From positions 1-64,000 of the forward strand of contig NZ_MRTH01000008.1 of assembly GCF_001956045.1 (NCBI RefSeq): a DNA stretch of 64,000 nucleotides, read 5' to 3'. Under the pieces are notes generated by a model, which saw only the letters and a program-made list of their open reading frames with translations, had not been told where the DNA came from and made no database searches. Below, in pieces: positions 42,604 through 51,466 of the stretch. The first letter of the stretch is position 1. Every line of letters begins with the position of its first letter. This DNA comes from Paenibacillus sp. FSL H7-0331 (GTDB taxonomy: Bacteria > Bacillota > Bacilli > Paenibacillales > NBRC-103111). The position numbers and the translations under genes are program-made.

Positions 42604-42642
42604 TATCTATAATAAGTGATAGATAGTATCAATAATATTGAT
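42604..42642. promoter_or_regulatory. Two palindromes in the aldolase/LysR control region
   Basis: TATCTAT (42604-42610) and ATAGATA (42619-42625) form a perfect inverted repeat with an 8-base spacer. ATCAAT-AAT-ATTGAT (42628-42642) is a second perfect palindrome, directly before the LysR start. The spacing suits a LysR recognition site plus an autoregulatory site. Confidence 0.6.
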
Positions 42643-42656
42643 GTGTGGGGGATATG

Positions 42657-43532
42657 ATGGAGCTTATCTATTTGCAAACCTTCAGGGAAGTAGCGGTACG
42701 TCAAAGCTTTACCCGGGCAGCCGAAGAGCTTGGGTATGCACAATCCAGTGTGACCATGCAGATTCAAAAATTGGAAAAGGCTTATGAAGTCAAGCTATTT
42801 GAACGATTTGGCAGAGGGCTTCGTCTGACTTCGGCTGGGGAGGAGCTGCTAAAGATCGCTGTTCAGATGCTTGATCTATATCAGGAGTCTAAGGAAAAGC
42901 TGGCCAAGCAAGGAGGGGGGACTCTTTCAATCGGAACGATTGATTCATTGGCTTCATATTTTCTTCCACCTTGGATTCAGCATATTCGACAGCAATACCC
43001 TGATCTAGCCATCCGACTTCAGCCTGATCGTGAAGCACTCATTATAAACAAAGTAAGGGAAGGCGAAGTCGATATCGGGCTTATCCTGGAAAATAAACCG
43101 TCAGATCCAACGCTCGGGTGGATCAAGATTAAAGAAGAACCTCTGGTGCTGATCGCCAATCCGAATCATCCGTTAGCTGCACTTAGTAACATACAGTTGG
43201 AGCAGCTAATTGGTGTTGAGTGGATTATGGCAGAGGATAGCTGCAATTACCGGATTATGCTGGAAAAGGTACTGCGGACACATGGAATTTCGTATCGAAT
43301 CGGATTGGAATTAGGCAACCCCGAAGCTATTAAAAGATGTGTTAGGGTCGGTTCAGGTATTTCCTTATTGCCGAGAATGGCAGCTGAAGAAGAGATACAG
43401 AGAGGGGAATTAGTAGTCCTTCCATTTGCACATCCCGACATACGATTGGACCTGCACATGGTTATTCACCCGAAAAAATGGATGTCACACGCACTGTCGG
43501 ATTTTATAGAAATGCTCAAGTCGAGTTCATAA
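42657..43532 (+). CDS. LysR-family transcriptional regulator
   Basis: A 291-residue regulator. The N-terminal winged helix contains SFTRAAEELGYAQSSVTMQIQKLEKAYEVKLFER in normal LysR form. The C-terminal two-lobed effector domain includes GTIDSLASYFLPPWI and LIANPNHPLA. ATG 42657 (or 42654) follows GGGGGA. It is divergent from the DapA-family aldolase gene, with palindromes in the 113-base gap, so it probably controls that gene in response to the aldolase substrate or product. Confidence 0.87.
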   Translation: MELIYLQTFREVAVRQSFTRAAEELGYAQSSVTMQIQKLEKAYEVKLFERFGRGLRLTSAGEELLKIAVQMLDLYQESKEKLAKQGGGTLSIGTIDSLASYFLPPWIQHIRQQYPDLAIRLQPDREALIINKVREGEVDIGLILENKPSDPTLGWIKIKEEPLVLIANPNHPLAALSNIQLEQLIGVEWIMAEDSCNYRIMLEKVLRTHGISYRIGLELGNPEAIKRCVRVGSGISLLPRMAAEEEIQRGELVVLPFAHPDIRLDLHMVIHPKKWMSHALSDFIEMLKSSS

Positions 43533-43686
43533 ACGGGGAGATTGTAGTGCCTAACCATGAAAGAATCGGTCCATCATTATTTAGATTAGGGATGGATTAT
43601 TATTTACTTGTGGTCAAATGTATAATACAATCTTTGCGGAGTATAAACTGATAGCATTTAACTATTTTCGATTGTGTTAGGAGTTG

Positions 43687-44499
43687 TTGACGATTAAGCA
43701 CTTAGCTGGCCTTATTGTAGTAGTCATCATTTTATTTGTGGCTTGGAATCATTTTTCTAAATCTGAAGTTCAAGAAGAACCGATCAAGCCTGTGCAAGTC
43801 CAGAAAAAAACGCACACTAAGGAAGAAAAAAATGCGGCCATGCTAGCGATTATTAACGGGGAAACAGATAAAGTGCGAGCTGCACTGGAGGATGGGATGT
43901 CTCCTGACTCGATTGCACGTGTGCCTGGCGTTAAGATTGAACTGTCCTTTCTGGAGATCGCTGTCCGCAAGAACCGTCCGGATATCGTCAAGCTTTTGTT
44001 TGATAAAGGCGCTAGTATTGACGTCCGGGTGAAAATTGACCCGAAGGATCCCGACAACACCTCGAACTTTCCTGTGATGTATGAAGTTATTTACGGAGGA
44101 AACGTCGAAGTGGCCAGTATTATCCTTGAGCATCTAAGCCCATCGGATCAAAGCTATAAGGGTATCTTCGCTGGATTGTCCTGGGCGGTTGCCAAGAATG
44201 CAAACACGAAGCTGGTTCAATTGTTGATTGACAAAGGGGCCGATGTGAATTATTCATGGAACGCACAAACACCTCTTATTCATGCGATAGATGAAAACAA
44301 CATGGAAACCCTGCAGGTGCTTGTCAAAGCCGGAGCAGATCTTGATAGGCTGGCCCCATATGGGGAGTATTGGGTTAACGAGAAAAAAAGATATATTCCT
44401 AAACAATTTACCGCCCTAGATGCGGCTAAGATCTGGGAGCGTCGTAATATGTACGACTATTTGAAAAGTGCGGGTGGAAAGGGTGTGCTGTATCCGTAA
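43687..44499 (+). CDS. Membrane-anchored ankyrin-repeat protein
   Basis: A 270-residue protein. A single N-terminal membrane segment (LAGLIVVVIILFVAW, about 6-20) is followed by a charged linker with KKTHTKEEKNA, then about four to five ankyrin repeats: ALEDGMSPDS, DIVKLLFDKGASID, KLVQLLIDKGADVNYS, TLQVLVKAGADLD. Ankyrin repeats bind other proteins. With the anchor this domain probably lies outside the membrane, though topology cannot be fixed. The start must be TTG (43684 or 43687), with AGGAG very close, which suggests low expression. No partner enzyme is adjacent. Confidence 0.75.
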   Translation: MTIKHLAGLIVVVIILFVAWNHFSKSEVQEEPIKPVQVQKKTHTKEEKNAAMLAIINGETDKVRAALEDGMSPDSIARVPGVKIELSFLEIAVRKNRPDIVKLLFDKGASIDVRVKIDPKDPDNTSNFPVMYEVIYGGNVEVASIILEHLSPSDQSYKGIFAGLSWAVAKNANTKLVQLLIDKGADVNYSWNAQTPLIHAIDENNMETLQVLVKAGADLDRLAPYGEYWVNEKKRYIPKQFTALDAAKIWERRNMYDYLKSAGGKGVLYP

Positions 44500-44760
44500 A
44501 ACAAGGTGAGGTTGCCCTGGACCAGCTTCACCCAACTAGAAACGCCACGTGGGCCCGACAACCACAATGTGCGTCACAACATACGCTCAGTATTTACGGG
44601 AGTTCCCTATCGTAACCATGTTCAAAACACAATGCGGCCGCGATTACTGCGGCTTTTTCCAGTTCATGAGCAGGCTAACCGGAAGTTTAGATTCAGAACA
44701 GTCACAACAAACAGCGGCAAGGCAATCAATAGCTAGATTCTGTATATAGGAGAGGAAACC
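44500..44760. other. Gap with no recognised gene
   Basis: Two overlapping frames (GTG 44506 to 44736; 44549 to 44749) cross this 261-base gap. The first has AAGGTGAGG overlapping its start. Neither translation resembles a family I know. Both could be fragments of a decayed gene. GGAGAGG at about 44749 is the binding site of the next gene. Confidence 0.3.
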
Positions 44761-45276
44761 ATGATGATACTTGAAACGTCCAGACTATACTTAAGACATT
44801 ATATAAATGAGGATATTCATGCGCTGCACCCCATGTTTTCAGACCCGGAAACGATGAAGTTTTATCCCTCTCACTTTAGTTTTGATCAAACCCAACAATG
44901 GATTTCGAGAAATATGACGAGATACGATAAGGATGGGTTTGGACTTTGGGCTGTATGCTTGAAGGAGACCGACGAATGTATTGGCGACTGTGGTCTTGTT
45001 AAACAGCAAATAAACGATAAAACAGAAATTGAGATTGGTTACCACATCAGCAAGGGGCATTGGTCAAAAGGGTATGCATCGGAGGCGGCATTAGCTTGCA
45101 AGGAGTATGGGTTTTACCAAATCGGTTTGAGCAGATTGATCAGCATCATAGCCCCGGGAAATATTGCATCTATTCGTGTGGCAGAGAAGATCGGGTTCAG
45201 TAAAGAAGAAGAAGCTATTGTATTCAATAGAAATCACTATATTTATTCAGGTGTAAAAGGTAATGAAAACGCATAA
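44761..45276 (+). CDS. GNAT-family N-acetyltransferase (RimJ/RimL-like)
   Basis: A 171-residue acetyltransferase. It begins LETSRLYLRHYINEDIHAL, the standard start of RimL-type GNAT proteins. It keeps IEIGYHISKGHWSKGYASEA (acetyl-CoA loop, about 92-110) and NIASIRVAEKIGF near 138. Members acetylate protein N-termini, polyamines or small amines. GGAGAGG precedes the first ATG. It is monocistronic, followed by an A+T-rich gap of 172 bases with no further feature. Confidence 0.85.
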   Translation: MMILETSRLYLRHYINEDIHALHPMFSDPETMKFYPSHFSFDQTQQWISRNMTRYDKDGFGLWAVCLKETDECIGDCGLVKQQINDKTEIEIGYHISKGHWSKGYASEAALACKEYGFYQIGLSRLISIIAPGNIASIRVAEKIGFSKEEEAIVFNRNHYIYSGVKGNENA

Positions 45277-45448
45277 TTAAAAATTTTTTTATTAATTATT
45301 GATAAAATTATAAATTATACATTCAAAAAATGGGGTGCTATACTAGGGTACAAATATCATGTTACGAATCATTACATGGAGGGGGATCACGACAAAGCAG
45401 ACTGCGCGTATATGCTTCTTCCAGGAAATACGGAGATGAGGACACCTT

Positions 45449-46804
45449 ATGGAACTTGTATATCGTTATATCGAAGAACATCAGGACATGTACGTGAACT
45501 GGCTGCAGGATTTATGTAAAATCCCAAGCGTCTCCACCCAGAACAGAGGGATCGAGGAAGCGTCCCGGATGGTCATGGCGTATTTGCAGCAGTTAGGTGG
45601 TTCCACAGAAATTATCGAAACGAAGGGTCACCCGGTCGTTTATGGTCATTTATTTTCAGGAAATAAGAAAACGATTTCATTTTATAACCATTACGATGTC
45701 CAGCCTGAGGATCCTATTGAACTATGGCGGTGCGATCCGTTTGCGGCTGAAATTCAGGGTGATGTGCTGACGGCCAGGGGTTCCGCGGATAATAAGGGTG
45801 CGCTTATGGCACGTATTTGTGCTATTCATGCCTACCAGCAGGTGTACGGCGAGCTTCCTATTAATATCAAATTCATTGTCGAAGGGGAGGAAGAGAGGGG
45901 CAGCCTTAATTTACCGGAATTTATTGAGAAGCATCCTGATAAGGTGAAGGCTGATTTGTGCATCTGGGAAAATGGGATTATTTATTCAGATAAAAGCATT
46001 GAGCTCAAGTTGGGGACCAAAGGGATTCTTTATATTGAACTGGTCGTCAAAGGTACCAACTCGGATATGCACTCCCTGAATGCGGCAGTTGTCGTGAACC
46101 CCGCTTGGCGATTGGTATGGGCACTCAGTACCTTGAAAAATCAGGAAGAACAGATCTTAATAGATAACTTCTATGATCGGGTATTGCCGATGTCCGATGC
46201 AGAGCGCACGATTCTCGCAACAATGGATTACCCCGAAGAGGAAACGCTGCAAAGATACGGAATCAATCATTTTTTATTGAATCTGACCGATATGCCACTT
46301 AAGGAAAAGCTGATCTTTCAACCGACGTGCAATATATGCGGGATCTACTCCGGCTACTCAGGGGAAGGCTCCAAAACGGTTTTACCTTCGGAGGCAAGAG
46401 CCAAGCTTGATTTTCGTCTCGTTCCTGATCAAGATCCCGAGGAGATTGTGCGGCTGCTAAGAGCGCATCTGGACCGTCACGGCTTTGAGGACATTGAGAT
46501 TGTGGCCAGAAAGGGGACGCGGGCGGCCAAAACCGATCCCACCCATCCACTCGTTCAGAAAGTCATGCAGGCAGCGGAGAAAGTAAGCGGTAAAGCTCCC
46601 CAGAAGGTTTTGATGAATCCGGGTTCTGGACCGATGTACCAGCTGTGCCAGCAGTTTGGTATCCCGACGATTGGTTTTGGAGTGGGGAATGGAGATTCCA
46701 GGAAACATGCTCCTAATGAAAATATTTTGGTCAGTGATTATATTTATGGTATAAAGATGGTTGCTGCGGTTATTCATGAATTTGTTGAAAAGCCCGGTGA
46801 ATAA
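45449..46804 (+). CDS. M20-family dipeptidase/metallopeptidase
   Basis: A 451-residue zinc peptidase of the M20 (ArgE/DapE/CPG2) clan. The metal ligands are in order: His in YNHYDVQP near 83, bridging Asp in ARGSADNKGA near 115, the catalytic Glu pair in VEGEEERGS near 149-151, and the last His in RKHAPNE near 425. The insert between the catalytic halves holds the dimerisation lid. It should cleave dipeptides or N-acyl amino acids in the cytosol. It precedes the dipeptide importer genes by 170 bases. Its final codons form one arm of the long inverted repeat. Confidence 0.9.
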   Translation: MELVYRYIEEHQDMYVNWLQDLCKIPSVSTQNRGIEEASRMVMAYLQQLGGSTEIIETKGHPVVYGHLFSGNKKTISFYNHYDVQPEDPIELWRCDPFAAEIQGDVLTARGSADNKGALMARICAIHAYQQVYGELPINIKFIVEGEEERGSLNLPEFIEKHPDKVKADLCIWENGIIYSDKSIELKLGTKGILYIELVVKGTNSDMHSLNAAVVVNPAWRLVWALSTLKNQEEQILIDNFYDRVLPMSDAERTILATMDYPEEETLQRYGINHFLLNLTDMPLKEKLIFQPTCNICGIYSGYSGEGSKTVLPSEARAKLDFRLVPDQDPEEIVRLLRAHLDRHGFEDIEIVARKGTRAAKTDPTHPLVQKVMQAAEKVSGKAPQKVLMNPGSGPMYQLCQQFGIPTIGFGVGNGDSRKHAPNENILVSDYIYGIKMVAAVIHEFVEKPGE

Positions 46805-46936
46805 GTCCCGCTGCGCGGCCAAATATCCCTCCGAGAAAATGCTTACGAAGCTAGTTTGCAAGCAAACTCTTAGCTGTTGTTTCTGTATTTGACGCTTCTC
46901 CAGGATCATTTGGCCGCTCCGCTCATTATTCACCGG
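46793..46936. repeat. Long imperfect inverted repeat (about 144 bases)
   Basis: The outer arms 46793-46826 and 46905-46936 are complementary over most of 32-34 bases (CCGGTGAATAA and GCGGCCAAAT are shared exactly). Further in, CGAGAAAATGCTTAC partly pairs with GACGCTTCTCC. At the centre GTTTGC-AA-GCAAAC forms a small hairpin. The left arm includes the last codons and stop of the M20 peptidase. The same arm sequence occurs alone at 6251-6286. Confidence 0.75.
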
Positions 46937-46974
46937 ACTTTTATATCGTTTACATTTTATGAGGGGGAAATTTC

Positions 46975-48513
46975 ATGAAAAAGACAGCATTACTGCTAGT
47001 ATTAGCGTTCGTTCTTCTCATATCTGCCTGTAGCAGCGGCGCTCCGTCCGCCGGGGAAAATGCCAATGTGCCCAAGGATCTGATTGTTGCTCTGGGCTCT
47101 GAACCGGTTACTTTGGATCCGCAGGATACAAGCGACGGGATATCCAATAATGCCAACGAGCTTTTATTCGACAAGCTGGTTACGTTGGATAAAACGAACA
47201 ATATTGTTCCTCAATTGGCCAAAGACTGGATTGTATCGGCAGATGGCAAGAAAATTACATTCACACTTCGTGAAGGAGCCAAATTTCAGGATGGTACTCC
47301 AGTCAATGCAGAAGCGGTGAAGTTCACCTTTGACCGGGTTATCAATAAGGATAATAAGCTGAATCGTTATTCGTTATATGCAGAGTTTATCGATAAAGTT
47401 ACCGTGGATAGCGAGTATAAGGTGAGCTTTGATTTGAAATTTCCTTTTGGTCCGGCACTGATTACCTTTGCTCATACAAACGGCGGAATTCACAGCCCTA
47501 AGAATGTCAAGGAAAAAGGTAAAGACGTCGGTAAATCTCCAGTGGGCTCCGGCCCCTACAAACTGAAGGAATGGATTCCCGGCAACAAAGTCGTATTTGA
47601 AGCAAACCCCGATTATTGGGGAGATAAGCCCAAGATGAAGACCATTACGTTTAAAACTGTTGCCGAAAATTCCGCACGTTCCATCATGCTGGAAACTGGT
47701 GAAGCGGATATCATCGTACCGGTTGTGACTACCGATGTGGAGCGTCTGAAAACCAACGATAAAATTAAAATCAATGTGGAGCCAAGCTCCCGAAACTTAT
47801 ATATGTCGATTAATACGACACGTGCGCCATTTGATAATGTGAAGGCCCGTCAAGCGTTGAACTATGCAGTGGATAAGGAAACGATTGTTAAGAAAATCAT
47901 GTCCGGTCAGGCAAAAGTAGCCGATGCAGCAATCGGAGATATGGTGTGGGGGTATTCTTCGGTTGGAGCGTATCCATTTGATCCCGAAAAAGCAAAGCAG
48001 CTGTTGGCTGAAGCGGGAGTAGCACCAGGAACAACGATTAAATTATGGACACCGGACGGACGTTATTTAATGGATCGTCAAATTGCTGAGTACATTCAAG
48101 GCAATCTGCAAGCGGTAGGACTGAAAGTGGAATACCGTAAATGGGAATTTGGTGCTTTCCAGGAAGCGACGCGGGATCCGAAGGCAGAATTTAACTTGGC
48201 CTTGAACAGCTGGGGTACTTCAACGAACGATGCGGATTGGGGCCTAAGACCGATCCTGGCAACAAAAGGCGCGAGCAACTATTCCAAGCTGGCTAATCCA
48301 GATGTAGATGCTTTAATCGATAAAGGGATGAAATCAGCCAATCCGGATGAGCGTAAAAAGGTTTATAATGATGCGCTCAAATTGATCAAAGACCAGGCCC
48401 CGTGGATCTTCCTGCTGGATTACAAACAAACTACAGGCTATAGAAGCAATCTGGACAATGTATATAACTGGAATAATGAACGTCTCATCCTTCGCGATGT
48501 TGTAAAAAAATAA
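46975..48513 (+). CDS. Peptide-type solute-binding lipoprotein (SBP_bac_5)
   Basis: A 512-residue lipoprotein with lipobox ISAC near residue 20. The family-5 pattern is clear: VTLDPQDTSDGISNN near the start, LAKDWIVSADGKKITFTLR, GSGPYKLKEW near 185, LYMSINTTRAPFDNVKARQA and the C-terminal KDQAPWIFLLDY. It binds short peptides or similar compounds for the importer encoded next. GAGGGGGAAA precedes the ATG. A hairpin after its stop separates it from the permease genes, as in the sugar operon at 39.2 kb. Confidence 0.9.
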   Translation: MKKTALLLVLAFVLLISACSSGAPSAGENANVPKDLIVALGSEPVTLDPQDTSDGISNNANELLFDKLVTLDKTNNIVPQLAKDWIVSADGKKITFTLREGAKFQDGTPVNAEAVKFTFDRVINKDNKLNRYSLYAEFIDKVTVDSEYKVSFDLKFPFGPALITFAHTNGGIHSPKNVKEKGKDVGKSPVGSGPYKLKEWIPGNKVVFEANPDYWGDKPKMKTITFKTVAENSARSIMLETGEADIIVPVVTTDVERLKTNDKIKINVEPSSRNLYMSINTTRAPFDNVKARQALNYAVDKETIVKKIMSGQAKVADAAIGDMVWGYSSVGAYPFDPEKAKQLLAEAGVAPGTTIKLWTPDGRYLMDRQIAEYIQGNLQAVGLKVEYRKWEFGAFQEATRDPKAEFNLALNSWGTSTNDADWGLRPILATKGASNYSKLANPDVDALIDKGMKSANPDERKKVYNDALKLIKDQAPWIFLLDYKQTTGYRSNLDNVYNWNNERLILRDVVKK

Positions 48514-48531
48514 CAAAAGGCTTAGCAGATC

Positions 48532-48557
48532 AGGGGGAGCATATCCCCCTATTTTTG
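48532..48557 (+). terminator. Intra-operon attenuator hairpin
   Basis: AGGGGGA (48532-48538) and TCCCCCT (48544-48550) enclose a 5-base loop and are followed by ATTTTTG. It lies between binding-protein stop and permease start, so it should reduce read-through into the permease genes. Confidence 0.8.
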
Positions 48558-48573
48558 TAAAGGAGGCATCCGG

Positions 48574-49494
48574 TTGTTTAGTTATATCATAAAACGTGTG
48601 CTGCAGATGATTCCTACCTTGATTGGTGTATCCATTCTAGTATTTATTCTCATTCACGCCGTCCCTGGAGATCCTGCCCGGCTTGTTGCCGGAAATGATG
48701 CCACCGAAGAGGATGTTGCGCTTGTTCGTGATCGTTTGGGATTGAATGAGCCTTTGTATGCGCAGTACGGAGCCTATCTGGTCAACCTGGCCAAAGGCGA
48801 CCTCGGGACATCGCTGCGCTCCAACAGGCCTGTGATGACCGAAATTCTTACCCGTTTTCCAACGACGATTATGCTGACCCTGATGGCTATTGTCATCATG
48901 ATTATTGTAGGTCTGTTTGCCGGCATTTTCTCCGCCACCAAGCCTAACAGCTTGAGAGATAATGCGACCATGATGTTTTCGCTATTTGGCATTTCCATGC
49001 CGGTGTTCTGGCTGGGTCTTATGCTCATTTTGATTTTCTCCTATTACCTTCGAGTCCTGCCCTCCGGCGGCAGTGACAGCTTTAAGTATTTTATTCTCCC
49101 TGCGCTGGCTATCGGACTTTCTTCTTCCGCGATTTTGGCCCGTCTTACACGGTCTTCCGTGCTGGAAGTCATTCACCAGGACTTTGTACGAACGGCCCGT
49201 GCGAAGGGAGTTAAGGAGAACCTGGTCATTTATAAGCACACTTTAAAAAATGCACTCATCCCGATTATTACCATCATTGGCTTGGAATTTGGTCATTTAT
49301 TGGGTGGAGCCGTTCTTGCAGAAACCGTATTTTCCATGAACGGGCTTGGGCGATATGTGATTCAATCGATTCAATTCCGCGATTATCCGGCGATTCAGGG
49401 AACTGTACTGTTTATCGCTACTATATTTGTCATTGTCAACCTGATCGTCGACCTATGCTACAGTCTTGTAGACCCCAGGGTGAGATATGATTAA
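48574..49494 (+). CDS. Peptide ABC permease (DppB type)
   Basis: A 306-residue membrane protein with six helices. It begins FSYIIKRVLQMIPTLIGVSI and has HAVPGDPARL, the cytoplasmic block ARAKGVKENLVIYKHTLKNA and AETVFSMNGLGRYVIQSI, all standard for DppB. The start is TTG 48574, directly behind AAAGGAGG, which is the best-placed start in this frame. It pairs with the DppC-type permease 15 bases downstream. Confidence 0.9.
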   Translation: MFSYIIKRVLQMIPTLIGVSILVFILIHAVPGDPARLVAGNDATEEDVALVRDRLGLNEPLYAQYGAYLVNLAKGDLGTSLRSNRPVMTEILTRFPTTIMLTLMAIVIMIIVGLFAGIFSATKPNSLRDNATMMFSLFGISMPVFWLGLMLILIFSYYLRVLPSGGSDSFKYFILPALAIGLSSSAILARLTRSSVLEVIHQDFVRTARAKGVKENLVIYKHTLKNALIPIITIIGLEFGHLLGGAVLAETVFSMNGLGRYVIQSIQFRDYPAIQGTVLFIATIFVIVNLIVDLCYSLVDPRVRYD

Positions 49495-49509
49495 GGAAGG
49501 AGCCATTTC

Positions 49510-50412
49510 ATGAGTCAGTCAGCATCGGCATCACAAGCAAAAAGCAATCCATTTGAGCAATCCTATACGCCGCGAACACCTGTACAGATGATGGTAAGCC
49601 GATTCAAAAAAAATAAAAGGGCCATGGTCGGGCTGTGGATGGTCGTGATTTTCGTCATCGTAGCCCTGTTTGCGCGCTTTATTGCGCCCTATGATCCGTT
49701 CGTTCAAAACATGGAGATTATGCTGGAGCCTCCGACTTGGAGTCATCCGTTTGGTAATGACGAGTTTGGACGGGATATTTTATCAAGAGTTATTTATGGT
49801 GCTCAAATTTCGTTGATGATCGGTATTGTCGGCGTATTGATTTCTGTTGTATTCGGTGTAGCGCTTGGGACGATTTCCGGTTACTTCGGCGGGCTCGTTG
49901 ATACTTTGATTATGCGTGTCATGGATATTTTCATGGCTTTCCCGAGCTTTCTGCTGGCGCTGGCGATCGTTAGCGTATTGGGCCCCAGCATGGTCAACGT
50001 GATGATTGCGATTGGTATCTTTTCAGTGCCGACCTTCTCGCGTATTTCCAGAAGCGCCGTCATTTCCGTGAAAAATAAAGAATACATTGAAGCCGCCAAA
50101 GCGATGGGTGCCACGAATGCGCTCATTATATTCAAACACGTCATCCCCAACAGTATTGCTCCGATTATTGTTCTTTCCACATTGCGCATCGCCACGGCGA
50201 TTTTGACGGCATCCGGGCTAAGCTTTCTGGGTATGGGCGCACAGCCTCCTTCACCGGAATGGGGAGCTATGTTGAGTACTGGACGCGAATATTTGCGGAC
50301 AGCTCCTCACGTCAGCACCATTCCAGGGCTGGCAATTATGTTCATGGTACTTGCGTTTAACATGCTGGGGGACGGTTTGCGTGACGCTCTGGATCCTAAG
50401 ATGAAGTTATAA
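49510..50412 (+). CDS. Peptide ABC permease (DppC type)
   Basis: A 300-residue permease. The cytosolic N-terminus (1-40) is followed by a first helix (MVVIFVIVALFARFIAPYDP), HPFGNDEFGRDILSRV, the coupling loop EAAKAMGATNALIIFKHVIP and SGLSFLGMGAQPPSPEWG, a DppC hallmark. It is in the same operon as the DppB-type gene, with AAGGAGCC before the ATG. It should form the heterodimeric channel with that protein. Confidence 0.9.
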   Translation: MSQSASASQAKSNPFEQSYTPRTPVQMMVSRFKKNKRAMVGLWMVVIFVIVALFARFIAPYDPFVQNMEIMLEPPTWSHPFGNDEFGRDILSRVIYGAQISLMIGIVGVLISVVFGVALGTISGYFGGLVDTLIMRVMDIFMAFPSFLLALAIVSVLGPSMVNVMIAIGIFSVPTFSRISRSAVISVKNKEYIEAAKAMGATNALIIFKHVIPNSIAPIIVLSTLRIATAILTASGLSFLGMGAQPPSPEWGAMLSTGREYLRTAPHVSTIPGLAIMFMVLAFNMLGDGLRDALDPKMKL

Positions 50413-50467
50413 CCTCTGTTTGCTTGAAGGTGAAATGAAATCAATCTGTGATGCGGGAGGTCAGACA

Positions 50468-51466
50468 TTGAAGAACAAGCTGCTGGAGATTAAAGAGCTC
50501 AAAACGTACTTTTATTCCGATGAAGGTGTAGTTCCGGCTGTAGATGGTGTGGACATCACGATATATGAGGGAGAAACGGTTGGTATCGTCGGTGAGTCCG
50601 GCTGCGGAAAAAGTGTAACCTCACTAACCACAATGAGGCTTACTCCAGGCAAAGTCGTTGGAGGCTCCATCGAATTTAATGGAAAAGATTTATTGTCTCT
50701 ACCGGAAGCGGAGATGAGAGGGATTCGCGGCAACGAAATGGCCATGATCTTTCAGGAACCGATGACTTCGTTAAACCCGGTGTTCACGATAGGTCAGCAG
50801 ATCGGTGAATCAGTGGAAATCCATTTGAAATATAGTAAGCAAAAGGCAAGGGAACACGCTATTGAGATGCTCAAATTAGTAGGCATGGCGAGACCGGAGC
50901 AAATCGTCGATGATTACCCGCATCAGCTATCAGGCGGTATGAGGCAGCGTGTCATGATTGCCATGGCCATGTCGTGCCAGCCCAAGCTGCTCATCGCCGA
51001 TGAGCCGACCACTGCCCTGGACGTCACGATTCAGGCGCAAATATTGGATTTGATGAGAAAATTAAGAGCAGAACAAAACACGGCCATTATGATGATCACG
51101 CATGATTTGGGTGTGGTCGCTGAGATGTGCGACCGTGTCGTGGTTATGTACAGCGGGAAAGTGGTGGAGGAAGGGGATGTCATCACGATCTTCACCAATC
51201 CCAAGCACCCCTATACGCAAGGGTTAATGAAATCCATACCGACCTTGGATGCGGAAGAAAAAAGATTGTATTCGATCCACGGTAATGTACCGATTCCGGG
51301 CAGCTTGCGCAAAGGCTGTTCGTTTGCCCCTCGATGTGAATTTGCCATGGACAAATGCCGCCAAGACGCACCATTGCTGGAGGAAGTCGAAACAGGACAT
51401 TACAGCCGCTGCTGGCTTCATTCATACAATCAGGGGGAGACCCGAGATGAAAAAACCGCTAATTGA
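50468..51466 (+). CDS. Peptide ABC ATPase (DppD type)
   Basis: A 333-residue ATPase. Walker A is GESGCGKSV near 44, Q-loop [12 protein letters not shown], signature LSGGMRQR, Walker [14 protein letters not shown]-loop ITHD. The C-terminal extension holds the cysteine cluster expected for a 4Fe-4S site in DppD/OppD proteins ([14 protein letters not shown] and a later Cys). TTG 50468 is chosen because CGGGAGG lies about eight bases upstream. The frame opens earlier at 50420 without a good site. Its end overlaps the next ATPase gene by 20 bases. Confidence 0.9.
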   Translation: MKNKLLEIKELKTYFYSDEGVVPAVDGVDITIYEGETVGIVGESGCGKSVTSLTTMRLTPGKVVGGSIEFNGKDLLSLPEAEMRGIRGNEMAMIFQEPMTSLNPVFTIGQQIGESVEIHLKYSKQKAREHAIEMLKLVGMARPEQIVDDYPHQLSGGMRQRVMIAMAMSCQPKLLIADEPTTALDVTIQAQILDLMRKLRAEQNTAIMMITHDLGVVAEMCDRVVVMYSGKVVEEGDVITIFTNPKHPYTQGLMKSIPTLDAEEKRLYSIHGNVPIPGSLRKGCSFAPRCEFAMDKCRQDAPLLEEVETGHYSRCWLHSYNQGETRDEKTAN

